The notes: a model not told the origin generated them from the sequence alone. A DNA stretch of 64,000 nucleotides from Dermacentor variabilis (GCF_050947875.1 NC_134570.1:207605750-207669749), one strand, 5' to 3'. Shown: positions 11,540 through 25,140, counted from the stretch's first letter. Program-made: numbers and translations.

Positions 11540-12239
11540 GAAGACCTCAAGGCGATCTACCTCAAGACTGAGAGAGGGCGATTTCCGGTACCGGAGGAAT
11601 ACGGGGGACCGGAAAATCCGGCATTGGATGAGCCGTTCACCATCACGGAATTATTAACAGCCATAGACGAAAGTCATAAGACGAGCGCACCCGGAACGGA
11701 CGCCATTACATACAAGCTGCTCAACAACATGAGTGATGCGGCGGCACGCGGGCTGCTGGGTCGCATCAACAGAACCTGGGAAAGCTCGAAGTTGGAAAGA
11801 GGCTGAGGTACGGTTCATACCGAAACCCGGCAAACCTCTGACGATCGAGAACATGCGACCAATCTCGCTCACGTCCTTTGTAGGCAAGGTCATGGAACGA
11901 ATGGTTGTCAGAAGACTTCAAGCACACCTGGACGAGACGTGTCAGATGCCGGCGACCATGTATAGATTCCGCCAGCACCATGAGCACCCAAGACGTCCTG
12001 ATCCGATTACACGAACTAGTGATTAAGAGAGCAACGAGGCACGCCCCCCGGGGTATACTGGCATTGGACCTCAAGGGGGCCTTCGACAACGTTTCCGACG
12101 CCAGCATGCTCGAGAACCTGCGCAAGACGGGGCGTAGCCGCAAGACCTACGGCTATATTAAGGATTTCCAAACCTTTCCGGATAGGAAAGGAACAATCCG
12201 GAGCCTGTCGATCTCGGAGACAAGAGTACCCCACAGGGG
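11540..12239 (+). pseudogene. LINE reverse transcriptase, N-terminal half
   Basis: Finger motifs are split over three frames. They are a segment with SAPGTDAITYKLLNN (11624-11806), then MRPISLTSFVGKVMER near 11850-11900, then LALDLKGAFDNVSDAS near 12058-12110, which holds the first catalytic Asp region. The PQG box near 12225-12240 is reached in the frame that continues downstream. At least two frameshifts separate these pieces (near 11800 and 11975). Confidence 0.85.
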
Positions 12240-12980
12240 TTGGTCCTGTCGCCTCTGCTTTTCAACCTGGCCCTCCTGCCCCTGCCCGAACTACTCAATC
12301 AGATCGAAGGCGTGGACCACGCATTCTATGCCGACGATATAACGGTGTGGACGAGCCGCGCAGGTTCCAATGCCTGGGCGGAGGAAGGCCTGAAGACAGC
12401 GGCAACGACCATGTACGAGTATGCTACGACCTGCGGCCTGAGCTGCGCTCCACAGAAATCGGAACTGCTCATGGTACAGCCCGGAAGACCAAAGAAAGAG
12501 CCACCTCCGAACATAATTATCACCATCAACGGCACAGAGATCAAGCCAACGCAGCAGATCCGGATACTGGGCGTGCTGTTGCGCAGCGACGGCAAGGCTC
12601 ACGCAGTCGTCAGCAAAATCAAGACCGCATCAGAGCAGGTCATCAGCATGATCCGCAGAGTCACCAACCGGAACAGAGGACTCAAAGAAGAAGACGCACT
12701 GCGCCTGGTGCAGGCATTCGTCGTGTCACGCGTAACGTACTCCGCCCCGTACCTCCAGCTTGCGAAGGTGAACCGCGAGACGCTCAACACGACGATAAGG
12801 AAAGCAGTCAAACTCGCCATGGGCATCCCAGTCTACTCGTCAACGCAGAAGCGGCTGGACATGGGTGCCCACAACACGGCGGAAGAGCTGGTGGAAGCAC
12901 ACATATCCCACCAGAGAGTAAGGCTGAGCCGGACAGAGCACCGCCGGGCCGTCCTACGCAAAATAGGATGGCAAATTTAA
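12240..12980 (+). pseudogene. LINE reverse transcriptase, palm and thumb
   Basis: An open frame of 246 codons with no ATG at its left end; the reading continues from upstream. It begins just after the PQG box with VLSPLLFNLALL and carries the catalytic FYADDITVW box around residues 28-37. The thumb includes KTAATTMYEYATTCGLS and ILGVLLRSDGKAH. The YADD pair is intact, so polymerase chemistry was lost through frameshifts elsewhere and not through active-site change. Confidence 0.9.
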
Positions 12981-13059
12981 CAGCAACCGACAATGGAGCC
13001 GCTTCCCACAACGTGCAGAGACATTATTAAGACCAAGCCCCTCCCCCGGAACATGCAGC

Positions 13060-13850
13060 CGGGCAGGAACGGTGAGAGACGCTCTGTGCCGGCCAAGGCA
13101 CTGGCTCGACAGCTGGAAGAGGATCCCGAGGTTCCCTACGCGGACGCCTCGCTTCCCAAGCACGGCACCAGAGCAACGGCAGTCGTCACCACCATCGATA
13201 AAGTGATCACAGGCGCGTCGATACGGACGACGAATACAGCCGAAGCAGAAGTGGCCGTCGCCCTCGCACTCGCACAACCGGGAGTGATGACCGTGGTCAA
13301 AGACTCTAAGACCGCCTACGCAAGCTACTGCAAGGGTAACATCTTCCCCGCGGCACTAGTGATCCTCACAAAACTCAAATCACCGGGGACGGGCCGTTGA
13401 GCTCATGTGGGTCCCGGCTCACTCGCAAGTGGAAGGCAAAGCACTGGCCGACCACTATGCCCGAGAACTGTCAATCCGGGCCGAGGACGAGCCAGAGCTA
13501 CCGCACCCCGTGACAGATTACAAAGACATCACCCAAACGTACAGAGGCGGCAGATGTAGGCTTCCTCGTCCGCATCCGCAACTCAGCCGAAGTCAGCAAA
13601 CGATCGTGCCACGTGCGCAAGCGGGGCCGCTAGCGCATCCCATGCTCTTGCACAAGATGTTGCCAGCAGAGCATGACACTTCATGCTCGTTTTACAGACG
13701 ATCGGAAGGCACTCTAGCACACATCCTTGCAGAGTGCACTAAGCTCAAGAACCCCCCACCATCCCCCCCCATCCCCCCCCGAGCGATGGGAGACCTTGTT
13801 GTCCAGCCCCGACCTACTGACCCAGCCCGCGCTGGCGGCTAGGGGCCAGG
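13060..13850 (+). pseudogene. LINE RNase H domain and C-terminus
   Basis: Acidic catalytic positions are seen in order: YADAS near 13139, AEAEVAVALAL near 13240, VVKDSKTAYASY near 13290, and ALADHYAREL near 13440 after WVPAHSQVEG. A stop and frame change lie near 13398. The C-terminal part keeps HDTSCSFYRRSEGTLAHIL near 13670-13730, matching the Cys/His region that follows RNase H in such LINEs. Confidence 0.85.
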
Positions 13851-13959
13851 AAATGCTGGACGCATATGGGACCTGAGAAGAAGGTTCCACCCCATCTGGT
13901 GCCAGCGCGCACCAACCTTTACTAAGGGCTCAGTAAAAGTTGATTCTCTCTCTCTTCAC

Positions 13960-14840
13960 TGCGCTAGCTCGGCGCCACCGAAACCATCTCTTCTGCGCGC
14001 TCCTCACCTCTCGTCAGGTAATTATTTAAGGTACACTCCCGCGAGAAGCAATGCTATTCGCGTTTAAAATCACCTCCTGTAAACGAGGAGAGCGTTCGAA
14101 TAGCCTGTTGAAACAACCTTGAGGGTCAATGCCCGTGCTTGCGTAAGTTGTTACGTAAATGTGACGTCAGGAAATTGGAATAAATAATGCAATGCACCTT
14201 TACGTTACAGCACTGTAGCTGTATCTGTACATCGCATAAAGGCAGTGCCTTGGCGTACGCGACGATGTGGAACAGCGCCGGAATGACCGTCGCTAAATTC
14301 ACTATTTCCTTCTTTTTTCTTAACGGCATTTTGATTCGCTTTGACAAAGGATCATCAGATGCAGAGGAATGGTACTGCACAGGTCACGAAACACCCTTTT
14401 GTTATACGCCTTATTATGCGTTGGCCAGCGCTCTGCGGCATTTCAGTTCTGTTTTAAGGGTGTTCAGGAACGTTGGAGATGTTTTAGTTATTTCTTAGAA
14501 ACGGTATCCGTCCTAGCATCAGAACACATACAAAGTGGTTTCAATCAAATTGATGAGGCGCAAAAAGAAAGGACTGATATTGGTGCTCAAGATTTCTTTA
14601 CCTACTACTCTGCAATGCTTAGGTTTCAGCATGCAGTTTTTGGCCGACCACATTTGTGACTCTGACTTGTGTCACTCAAGAATGGGACTTATGCTGTATG
14701 ATTTGGCTCATTCGAAAGTGGTGGAACATGGAATCACCTCGCTTGACTTGTAGTCCACTCTAAGGGAAATCACGATCTCACAATATGCAGGCAATTTTCT
14801 CCAATCAACTAAGCGGAGCTTGAACAACTGGCTTTCCTCC
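13960..14840. other. no recognised feature
   Basis: No coding signal; the open frames at 14187-14753 have no family motifs. Confidence 0.45.
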
Positions 14841-15185
14841 TGGTATTTATTTATTTATTTATTTATTCATTCATTTATTTAATTATTTGTTTGTTTATTA
14901 GTACATCAAAGGTATTACATGAGCGACGGGCAATTACTTCAGTGAAGTGTACAATCTATGGCGGCCTTGAAATGATGCGTGTCGGAGTGGTGTACGCCTT
15001 CGCCGCGAAGGTTATTCCAGTCCGGGGCGTTCTTCTCGAAAAGGGATAGCCTGAACCGGCGCAGGATGCACACATTTTTTGTGACTTATGCAGCAATATG
15101 TACAGTGCGCTGGAAGGATAGCTGAGGTACTATAGGAGAACAATGATAATATGTCTGATAAAGAAGCAGTCGAAATACTCACGCC

Positions 15186-15210
15186 TTATATATATATATA
15201 TATATATATA
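15186..15210. repeat. short (TA)n tract
   Basis: About 12 TA units inside the C-terminal coding relic of the minus-strand LINE. Confidence 0.9.
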
Positions 15211-15240
15211 GAATACAATCAGAAATTCCTGGTTTTAATC

Positions 15241-15435
15241 TTAGCGGGCAGGTATGAGAGAGCTATGGTAATAATAATCCGAATGAATAAAACGAGCTGC
15301 ACGATTTCGAAGTGCTTCTGCCGTGTTAGAAAGGGCAGGTTGGTGTGGGTCCCAAACAGAGCATGCGTATTCTAGCTTAAGTCTGACAAAAATGAGATAA
15401 GTTAGTAACTTTAAGCCGGAGGGAGCAACGCGCAA
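15241..15435 (-). pseudogene. LINE RT C-terminal domain
   Basis: The translation has RLKLEYACSVWDPHQ followed by LRNRAARFI, the conserved PxLEYACxVWDP...E..QRRAARFI block found after the RT thumb in L2/CR1 elements. Confidence 0.85.
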
Positions 15436-16062
15436 GTGGCGGCGGAAGTAACCAAGCGTGCGACTGGCTTCGTTATTAATGTTCGTAACATGAGGAGACC
15501 AAGAGAGGTCACCTGAAAGTGCAACGCCAACGTACTTCCATGACTCTGCAGACGATATTTCTTAGTTGCAGAAAACGTAGTTCCGACTATGGTGATGCTT
15601 CCGCCGATGAAAACGTAGTACTAAATCTTTGTAGTATTCAGTGACATTAGCCACAAGTTTCACCAAGTGGCAACTTTGTCATGATCATCTTGCAGTGTGC
15701 GGTCATTAGTACTAGGAAGGATTGGGCGATACATCACACAATAGTCAGCACAAAGACGAACGTTGGAAGAGACTATGCGGGTAAATATCATTATACATAT
15801 AAGGATGATAAGGGCGCCTCAGGCTTCTAGATGAGGAGTTGTTAGCATACACACACAGCTGTCTGTTAGAAAAGAAAATACGCATACAGTCTAAAAGAAG
15901 AGGATTAACGTCTATGCGAGAAAGTTTCAGAAACCAGTGATGCAGAACTTTGTCAAAAGCCTTTTTGAAATTTAAAGAGAAGGCATCAAGAGGGATGTCT
16001 TGATCAAGGTTAGAGCTTATGCCATTTATGAATAGTGATAACTGGATGTCACAAGATAGACC

Positions 16063-16257
16063 TTAACGGAAGCCATACTGGTAAGGATTGAAGGTATTGA
16101 CAGAGGTTAGAAATGTAGCAGTGTGAGAGTAAAGTAGACGATCCATTAATTTCGAACAGATGCTGGTTATAGAAATTCGGTGGTAACTCCTGCATAATGA
16201 TAAAAGATTTTTCTTTGGGAGTGCTATAACGTTACCCTCTTTCCAGTCATCGGGCAC
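16063..16257 (-). pseudogene. LINE RT finger motifs
   Basis: The translation includes PDDWKEGNVIALPKK, then a degenerate YRPISLTS-type motif (YHRISITSICSKLMDR) and NPYQYGFR, the standard RT blocks 1-2a of L2/CR1-type LINEs. Just downstream on - an AFDKV block (KAFDKVLHH) is readable near 15960. Confidence 0.85.
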
Positions 16258-17074
16258 TACTCCTGATCATAAAGACTGCTGAATATATGACATAATATCT
16301 ACACTGTAATGCACTGAATATTTGTCAAGACTTTAGCACTGATACCATGGATGGGAGATGACGATGACAACTTCAAGGAGTCGATACATTTACTGATGCT
16401 ATTGGAACTGAAGGCGATTGCGAGCAAGGTATCGCAATTGAAACATGGCAATTCAGGGAGTTAACCATATGCTTTGCTCGTAAACACAGAAGAGAATTCA
16501 CCATTAAACACTTGGGAGATTTCATTATCAAGAATATATTGTGTTGCTCGTCACACAGTGATAGTGGCTGAAATCGCCTTGGATTTAAAATATTCCAGAA
16601 CCGCTTAGGAAGATGCCGAAGAATGTCTGGTAAGGTAGTAGAAAAAAAAGCGTTTGATTAGCAAGGGATAGGTACGTTTTTTGAGCGGCGCGGTATTTAT
16701 GCCATACAGACTCAGGGTCAGAGCTCCTGACGGTGTGGTAACGCCTTTTTTATTTTTTATTGTTGATACACTTTGTTGTCGCATTAAACAAAAGTGATGA
16801 CTGCTTTTCAGTCACAGTGATAGTTGGTACGTATGTTTTTATCAGCTCATACATTGTACTTTTGAAAGGAAGCCAGTTAGTTTCAACAGTACGCTCTAAG
16901 AAGCCAGTAAAGAACCAGCTGGCAAATTCCGCGAAATTAATATTCATATCAGTATATTAATATCATAATTGGTTGTTATTGCCGAGTCCTTTCTTAAGAA
17001 CGTGAAAAGCAGCGAACAGAAGTGCGCTATAATGCGCAAGAGGGATTGAGAGCTGTGAGAGCCGTAGTTGTGCC

Positions 17075-17522
17075 TTATGGCGTTTTCCACTGGCCGATTC
17101 GGAGCAGGATTTCTGGCTCCGTGGAAAGAAATCCGAATTTCACTGGTCGATCTATTCGCGCTTTCTGCTGATCCTTTCGGATCAACTCGCTGCGCGCCGG
17201 ATCGCTTCAGTGCACCTCAATGCCTTCAGTGCACGTTCTCAATGCACAGTACTTGCGGGCGCGACATCAAAATGACGGACTCTGCGACTGCCACGGTTAA
17301 ATTACGCACGGGGGACGGCGACTTTGGTTGCCCTGAAAACGTACAGGGCGCAAATCGGGCATGGTTTCCAGAACTAGTTTGTGTGACGTGTGCGCCGACT
17401 TCCCGTGTGATCCCTCGCGGAGTTTTTTGCTCTCCACTAGCCGAATGGGATTTGTGAAACACGAGCGCTCGCTCGAGGACTTCGGCGGCCGCTCCACATG
17501 GACCAGTGAAAAACGCCACTAT
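17075..17522. mobile_element. MITE-like element with 18-bp inverted ends
   Basis: The left end tatggcgttttccactgg and the reverse complement of the right end agtggcgtttttcactgg match at about 16 of 18 positions. The 448-bp interior is GC-rich against AT-rich flanks and has open frames on both strands without motifs. No transposase. The right edge lies about 50 bp from a truncated SINE. Confidence 0.6.
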
Positions 17523-17570
17523 TTACACCATCCCCAGCCACAAGCTCAAGGCAGGCACACTATTCCTATA

Positions 17571-17749
17571 ATCCCGGCCACGGCGGCCGCATTTCGATGG
17601 AGGCGAAATGCGAAAACACCCGTGTACTTATGTTTAGGTGTACGTAAAAGAACCCCAGGTGGCCAAAATTTCCGCAGCCCTCCACTACGGCGTGCCTCAT
17701 AATTAGAAAGTGGTTTTGGCACGTAAAACCCCATTATGTAATCTAAATC
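17571..17749 (+). mobile_element. 5'-truncated SINE
   Basis: Starts inside the B box (aatcccggccacggcggcc) and runs through the whole body, including gcgaaatgcgaaaacacccg and the tail ctcataatt..gtggttttggcacgtaaaaccc. The A box is missing, so this copy cannot start its own transcription. Same family as 44385-44621, opposite strand. Confidence 0.8.
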
Positions 17750-20700
17750 TATTCCTATGGCGTTTTCCGCACCCAAAGAAGTTGGCAAGACTGTTCCCTC
17801 ACCCCGTGAATCTCCTTGCGTTCAGCAAAAACACGCTTTTATTTTACACATGCTCCTGATAAGCATAGTGAAGAAAAATACATCACGATGTTAGAACAGT
17901 CAATCTATTGCGCATGCGAAAAATAAAGTATTCTTTCTGCTGACGCCTTCATTTTAATAAAAATTTGCTAATGGTGCTTGTGTATGTCGCTTTCCCTGTG
18001 TGCTAACTGTTTTTCACGGCGTTAAGAAGAATGAATGACATTTTTTTTTTTTGTAGTCGTCTCATGTTACTCGTGGTACATCCGACTGGTTCCTGGTGTG
18101 CTTCGACCCGGCTTGCAGCGATGCCGAGCCCTCTCTAAATCGGAGCCTTTGAAAGCATGCGCCAGCCGAACGTGGTGCCTGCTCCCAGAGCAATCTGACT
18201 CGCCACTGATCGAGTTTCTGGCGGATTTCGGTTGCACTCCTGAAGGTGGGAGCGGGCGCCTCGCAGTGCTCTGAGCTGGAGCGAGGCGTTCTGAATGAGC
18301 TTTACGCTCGCGCTCTAAATGAGCGCTTGAAAGCGACCAGCCGAATGTACATCAGACTATTTCTTGAAGTGCGACAAGTTAGCTTATTAGTTGCGTTTCA
18401 TTATACAATTATAAGTCTTCATTTTAAGACATAGGTCGCGTTAGAGAAGTTCAGAGAACACACACGTCGAGGAAGAAAGGAAGCCGACGAGTGTGTTTGC
18501 GGCCCTGTTCAGTGCCTACCTGTCTCTTATCATTCAAGCATTTAGGACCATAGTGCAATAAGATCTCGTCATATTTATAAATTTATAAATGACTTTGTAG
18601 AAAATTTGTTTGTCATGGTCGATTATATTCGGATGGTAATTGCGTTTACCTGGAAGAATCATTCGACGCAGACACCTAAAAGTCTAACATATTAAGATTT
18701 ACTAATAAAAAACAACCAATTATAGAAAGGTATTTCTTGAACGCGACTGTATTGTCTGTTGTAGGCGAGAACAAATATGTAGGAGTCCTTTTTTCCTGTC
18801 ATTTAACATAGAATACTCACAGTGCGCGCTATCTGAACCTACGAACTCATGGAACATTACGAAACGCCACATTAAACAAGCGCGAGCCAGTATAAGGGAC
18901 ACTTGTTATATGCCAAGGGCCCCTTCCCCCGCTTTTCATTTAGAGTAAGCACGCAGCGGTTGGGACCTTTTTACTAAAGTAAACATTGCCGCTTTGAAGC
19001 TTATACAGTTGAGAGCGGCCCATTTTTGTCACAGAACAAGACGGTGTTTTTATTCGATCATTTCCGATGCGAATATACGTTGGGATGGCCTTTCCTTGAA
19101 AATATGTAAAAATATTTACGATTGCCTTTCACTTGTAAGTTCCTTTAGGCACGACGGGTATTCAGAAAGAAAAATACATCAAGGAGCCTACGCATCTGCC
19201 TGCAGAGACAACTGTTTGAAGGTACGAGAGCTTGCATGCCGGATCAACTTATGCAAATGCGCTTTTCTCCCAGTACAATGCTCCCCTTCAACACTTTTAT
19301 CCTTGCTTCATAATATTGAGTTAGCCTGGCCACAGTTGAGCCTGGTGCCTTTTTTTTTCGCTATTTGCCTTTTAAATTTCAGTTTTTATGAACATTTGTT
19401 GTCCATTATTGAATTGTTCTCTGAAAGAGTATCTGAACTGCTACGAAATTTTATCGATCTGCACTTTTCTATGTATATGTATCTTTTGGAATTTCAATGT
19501 TCTTATACCCCTGCGCGTATGCACTGCGGACGCTTGTAGGTATTCTACATAAGTGAATGAAAAGAAGCCTTTCAAACGAATGTACTGACATTGGCTGGTC
19601 CCAGTGGTTAATTTCTTTATTGTATTATTATCAATGTTATTAGTATTTATTTTCTTTATTTTACGATGGGCAAGCGGGTTCGATTCTTTCAAAGAAACGC
19701 CGGAGGGCGTTGAAAACCGGGCGTGCGCCGGCGTAATGAAGTCGGCAATGTTTTCTCTATAAATCGCTGGCTTTCGTCAGACGCCGGAAAACGAGCCTCA
19801 TAAATATAGAACGGCCTGTAAACAATTTCATATGGTGTCACTGAAAAGACTCTACAACGTTTCAAATACCTTAGCACGATAATTGATTTTTTGCATAAAT
19901 AAACGTCACGCTAGGTAATCTGAAGGCCACTATGTACAACATGAAGTGGGTCTAATTTGAACTTTTCTTTCAAAGGCTGGTAATGGAACGGTCCTTCAGA
20001 GAGCACAAAGTACGGACAACAGAAATAGTTATGCGTTTGCCCTCCTGCCTGAAGTGCTGTTCGATTAACTTCTACGAAAGCTGATGAACTTCTAAGTATG
20101 TAAGAATGCTGGCAGCCCAGTTCAGCGTACCCATGCAGTCTAAAGACTTGTTAGAGTTACTTGAGGCACCCGCAAAAATTTTAATACTAACTAATATTCA
20201 ATCCCAATATCGCCAAGTAATCACTCAAGCAAAAGGTCTGCTTCCAACGAGTTTATTGGGGCTCATCCAGTCAGCATCTCCCGACAGGCAGTTTGATGGT
20301 GCCTTTTGTCCCGCACACAAAGCAGCACAGTACCGATTTTCTTACTAGCCTTTGTATGGCGGCCACTAAGAGTTCTACATACAGTAATTATTATTAAAAA
20401 ATGCTGAAATGCTTTACATAACAGTATTGTAAAGCAAACCGCTAGCCGTTAAAAGCGATGTGAACTGATATGAACTACAATGCGAACGCATAATAAATAG
20501 GGGTGTAAGAAAAAAATGCAAAATTTCAGAATCGAATTTGATACATACATAATAAAAAATATAAAAACAATGCTCAATTATGGAAACAAATACAGAATAT
20601 TGTGTCAGATCGAAACAAACTGAGTCTGTGTGGAGTTCGGATTCTAATAAAATGAGGCTGACTTCTTGATTTTATACATCCCCGCAATCCCGTTCAGACC

Positions 20701-23700
20701 TGGACGTCGGGTTAAGTAAGGATGTTGTAACTGAGAAAGAACAATGCCTACAGTTTTCTGGAAAGTTATGACAATGAAAGTAATGAAACAAATAACACAA
20801 CCTCCGTTGAATATAGATTGTTGCATTTGTTCAAGTGTGATACTACAGCATCGCACATTGTTTTGAAGGGATGCAAATACAGTGAGCTAGGTTCAACACA
20901 TTGCTTTGGCTAAATGAAGACAAGAAATTCGTTTATACGCTGTCAAAATAAATAACTCTGATCTATTGATTGAAAATAACTGGCAAATGTCTTCTGCCTC
21001 GTGCTCTCACTAAGGAAATAATGTCTCTGTGCAAGAGCTGCACCTCTCCTGCGACACTCATAGAAAACGCACTCACCACATTCTCTCTCTCTTTGTCGTC
21101 GAGACCTCGCATAAGTGTCGTTATTCCTTATATTCGAAGAGAACGGAATATTCGACAATTCCGAAAGGTGAATTCTCGAATCAAAGCGGAATCGATCGTA
21201 AACAGCATACGATTCCTATTTCAAATGTCAACAATTCGCGCATGTCCAACTTTAAGCAGTACCTTTTTTGCGACAATCCAATCCTCTAAACAGTTTACTA
21301 CTGGCCCGAATGACTGCGAGCGGAGATGTACTGAAGGCGATGTAAAGCAATAGGTAGCGTCCAAATGCCCGGCCCCTAGGGACAGCTAATTATGGCGAAC
21401 AGAAGCTGATCTCAAAGGCCATTTTTTTGCTGATTGCATGTGCCGGAAGCAATTGTGGAGCCGGAAACACGTCATAGACGCCATTTTCTTGTACGCCACC
21501 TATTGAGGTATGTAGTGAGGTGCTTGTGAAGCAGTGAGAAAAGGAACCTGGGGTTCCTGCTGTGGCGAGTGAGGCTGAGGAATCACCCGCCTCCAGCTGC
21601 GTGAGACAGCTACTGCGTAAAGAATCAGTTATATGGCCTGATTTGCCACCGCCACAAATGTACCGGTGACCAGCTCTCTGCAAAATTACGGGAAGAAATA
21701 ATCAGGCCCACCTGAATATCCCCAATGCCACAAATGCTCGCCTTCAGTGACAGAATGCCGTTCTATTAAGTAGGTGAAATTTCCTTTGCCTTCTTCCTGG
21801 AGCGTTGGTTTCTCGCTGACTCAACCATGGAAATGCCGGAGAGACACTGGGGTGGCAAACTGCACAATCCTGGAGATGCTGTACGGAACACCGGGCCAAT
21901 TCCGCGTAAAAGAATTTCAGGGGCTACTGCGAGTAGGGAGGGTCAGGGGATGCTAAAGTTGCTACGCAAAGGATTTCCAGAGGATTTTGAAGGAACTAAA
22001 GCCGTGTTTAGTGAGTGTTATTGATTGTTTCTATTGGAACTTTCAGCAGGTTTTGCGGATGTATAACACAGAACTTGCGCTGTAGTCGAAAAATTTCTGC
22101 TTTGTAGTCAGTTGATTATCACCCGGCTTGATTTCTGCAACTGCCGGACGGATTGTTAAGTCAGTAATTAAAAGCTTATACTGAATATTCCTACTTAGCT
22201 ACTGACTTGAAGATCGCCCTTAATCGTGGAGGTAATTTACGTCTCTTCAAGGTTGACTTACAGGAGTCAGCCTTTCAGGTGCAATAGCACTACTTTCTTA
22301 AGGTCAACTTTGAGAAAGCATATTCGAACTGAATAACTGATATGCGTCCAAGAAGGGTGTCAGGAAAGAGCAAGTATGCTCAGGTGTACTGCGACGGACC
22401 TTCTTAAGTATTCTCTAATTTTGCCTGATATTCGTTTTTGTTTGCTTGCTGCTGTTTGCCTGCCTTTTTTGTCTGCATTTTTCGCCTACGCCTCCGGCTA
22501 GGATTGCAGCTCCCGAGAAACGTTGTTGCGTGGCAACGACAGCCGCATCGCGATTCTGTAATTTCGTGCACTTCATGCGATAGACGTGGCCTCGAAGAGT
22601 AGCACTTTGATCATTGTTTAGACATTTGTGTGCGGTTGAAGTTCTTACAATATGGCAAAAGTAAAAAACTACTGCGGCATTACCTTTTACAAGCGTTTTA
22701 AGGATCGTCAATTTTTTTTTTTTACTCAGCCATGAGGAGGGTGTTTTATCTAGGGACACGACGTATGAACATGGGCATCCACAGCCGCCTCAAAACTGTA
22801 GCCTAAGAGCGACGGCATGGGCCTTCGAGATCGCGCTACGCCCTGAACAATGGCCGATGCCATGCGATGAACAAACTGAGCAGGCTTTGCAAGCATGATT
22901 TCCACCAATGTCCTTTTGGCGCCACCCTGGGAGAGTTAAATTGCAGGTAGCGCCGTGGAAATTGGAAATAATGGCTAAATATTGAAATTTCTCTTTACGA
23001 CAACTTGTGTTTTCGTATAATAATTATCCGAATTTATTTTGCGATTTGTTCATTTATGTGCTGACAATAGGATCTAGAGAAAACGTAGTGCCCCCTCCCC
23101 CCCCCCCCCCAAAAAAAAGAAAGAGTTACGGGGACCCTTTCAGGTCGACGCGAACCTTAAACTAACGGCATTTTCTCGATTCCACAAAAAAAGTTCGGTA
23201 AATGGCCACACCAATGAATGCAGCTAAAGCTAGGCCAGTTCTTCTAGGACTTCATTGTTCTGAATTGGATAGAATTATTCTCCAATCTACCCCAATCAGT
23301 ACCTTTTACTACCAATACCTCTGGCATTGTTCCTATGCCAGTTGATCGACGCCAGGTTTGTGTTCTCAGCCGTGGCCTATATCTACTATAGCTATAATAA
23401 CGACCTGCCACGAACATTTATTTTGTCAAATACGCATCTTCGCTTACGTTTGCGTAGATTATCGATCAGTCTTTTACAATGCGACGCAGAATCCCTTCAG
23501 TAATATTTGTACTGTGTCCAGAAATGTTGCCAGCAGGTGGCATGCGACTCTTACTTGACTAATTTAAAATTCTAATGCTACCCGCCAAAGAAATCCGTTA
23601 CTCTCCTGTACCCAAATGCTCACCGGCATTTACAACCTGTAACACTATTGAAACGTGTAGGCTATACTACAATCTCTCATGGCATACGAATGTTACTAAT

Positions 23701-25140
23701 GTGATATTGCCACATGCCTTTCGGGCTTTGCAGCTGTGACCCTTAAGTTACGATTATTATGGCGTTTACGATCGCGCAGACCTGCCCTGATACCAGTTTG
23801 TTACGTTCGATAGGCCCATCGTATCAAGCACGGCGACGGCTCACAATAGTTCTGCGCATGCTCTTTGGCCGTAGTTAAATACTAGCCACACAAGAATTAT
23901 GTTCTCTGTTAGACGACCGTGCCCCATGCTCGCACATGTTTCTGCAGCCGGACTAGTTCTTTTCGTCCCCCCCCCCCCCATTCGAATCACAGGTTCTCTC
24001 TCCTCTGTAAATGCTTTTCTTGTGTTCGCCAGCGGTGGACCCGGCCCACAACAATATCGCCGTCAAACAATACTTCGAGTTACAGCGAAGATGTATATGG
24101 CTAGGTTCGGAAAAAAATTGCTGCGTTCATGGAGCCGTGTATATGGAGAATTTTTCCTCATACGTAGGCCGATCTCAAAGATAGCGCCAAACCGGGCCGA
24201 CCCAGTGCGGAGATGAAGCAGGCTTTAAATACTCCGCCAAGTTGCAAAAATAAGTTTGTTACCTTAGGTGCAAATACAACCCGTATCAGAATTAAGCTGA
24301 TCAGAATAGATACTACACTTTAACCCTCGTCGGCCATGTCTACGGTCGCACCGCCCTCGCTTTGTCGGTGTTTCAAGCGCTTGCGTAATCTCCTTTACTT
24401 TGCTTGCGCTCTCCCGTGGTGGCAGTAACGTAAGCGTGCTGCCCTCCAGGACCGCGAGGTGGAAATAAATGCGAGTCGTCCATGTCGCCCCAATCACGCA
24501 AACTGGAAACGTTTCACCGAAGCAGCGACCAAGTCAGAGGGAGTTTGTGGAGAAACAATTTTGCCTGGCCTGGGTAGTGTGTGACCGCATGCGGTTTTCG
24601 AGTGACCTCACAACCACCACTGCACTGCGGGACGTCGAGCAGCGCATAAACGTCTTGGTTGCGGCGAAACAGTGTGTGTTCGTTGAGGTGCGAGTCTGTT
24701 CCACGTGCCGGTATTCGTTAGTAAAAAGTGTCGTGCCACAGCTTGCAACAATACACGGGTATGTATACTTCCCGTGGCTGATCATCTTTCGAGGCTCAAC
24801 ATCGTGGAGGAGCGGCTAGTCGCGCCTCGCCTCCAATTTATGTGCATACGGCGTCTGACGCACGGCAAAGAACTGTTTGCCATTAGGGGCCCCCATACCC
24901 AACTTCGCTGGTCATCCCCATTCACAGAGTGGAATGGCACTGATTTTTTATTAAGCGCTACCTTCGATACGCGCCTAAACACGTTAATTTGTTAGCCCAC
25001 GAATCGCTTACCCGTCCGATACAATTGTGTGTGTCAGTCACAAGATCCTCTATTAGAACATGCCTCGCAGATGACAATGACGCATTACTAAAGCATGCCG
25101 CCAAGTTCATTCACACAACATATCGTTTCTAATGTTACGG
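17750..25140. other. no recognised feature (7.4 kb)
   Basis: AT-rich sequence with scattered homopolymers, for example a C-run and A-run at 23098-23119. Frames such as 18994-19539 (181 codons) have no motifs, and codon usage looks random. A frame on - at 21390-21683 with a zinc-knuckle-like stretch was considered and not accepted. Introns or intergenic DNA are both possible. Confidence 0.45.

Larger units (their letters stand above)
11500..13955 (+). mobile_element. RNase H-bearing LINE (I/R1-like group), 5'-truncated
   Basis: Reverse transcriptase is followed by RNase H and a 3' region ending in a CT-rich run near 13955, all on +. This order (RT then RNase H) is typical of the I, R1, LOA and related non-LTR groups. 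ORF1 and the endonuclease are missing, so the copy is 5'-truncated. The frame is broken several times, so it is dead. GC and codon use differ from the AT-rich flanks. Confidence 0.85.
14845..16960 (-). mobile_element. L2/CR1-type LINE relic
   Basis: Read on -, the segment runs from an EN-RT linker (16947-16750), through RT fingers (16257-16063) and palm, to an RT C-terminal domain (15435-15241), and ends in an ATTT-rich simple repeat at 14845-14890 that acts as the 3' tail. No RNase H follows, as in L2/CR1 types. A short (TA)n tract (15186-15210) lies in the C-terminal coding part. Stops are frequent, so the copy is old. Confidence 0.8.

Noticed and set aside
14845..14890. Separate microsatellite locus (ATTT)n
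   Set aside because: Best explained as the 3' tail of the minus-strand LINE.
18994..19539. 181-codon open frame on +
   Set aside because: Random-looking composition, no domain, no signal for transcription or splicing; AT-rich flank produces such frames by chance.
21390..21683. Possible zinc-knuckle protein on - (CGGGKSGHITDS)
   Set aside because: The Cys spacing does not fit a CCHC knuckle and the rest shows no gag similarity. It may be a very old retroelement scrap, but support is too weak.
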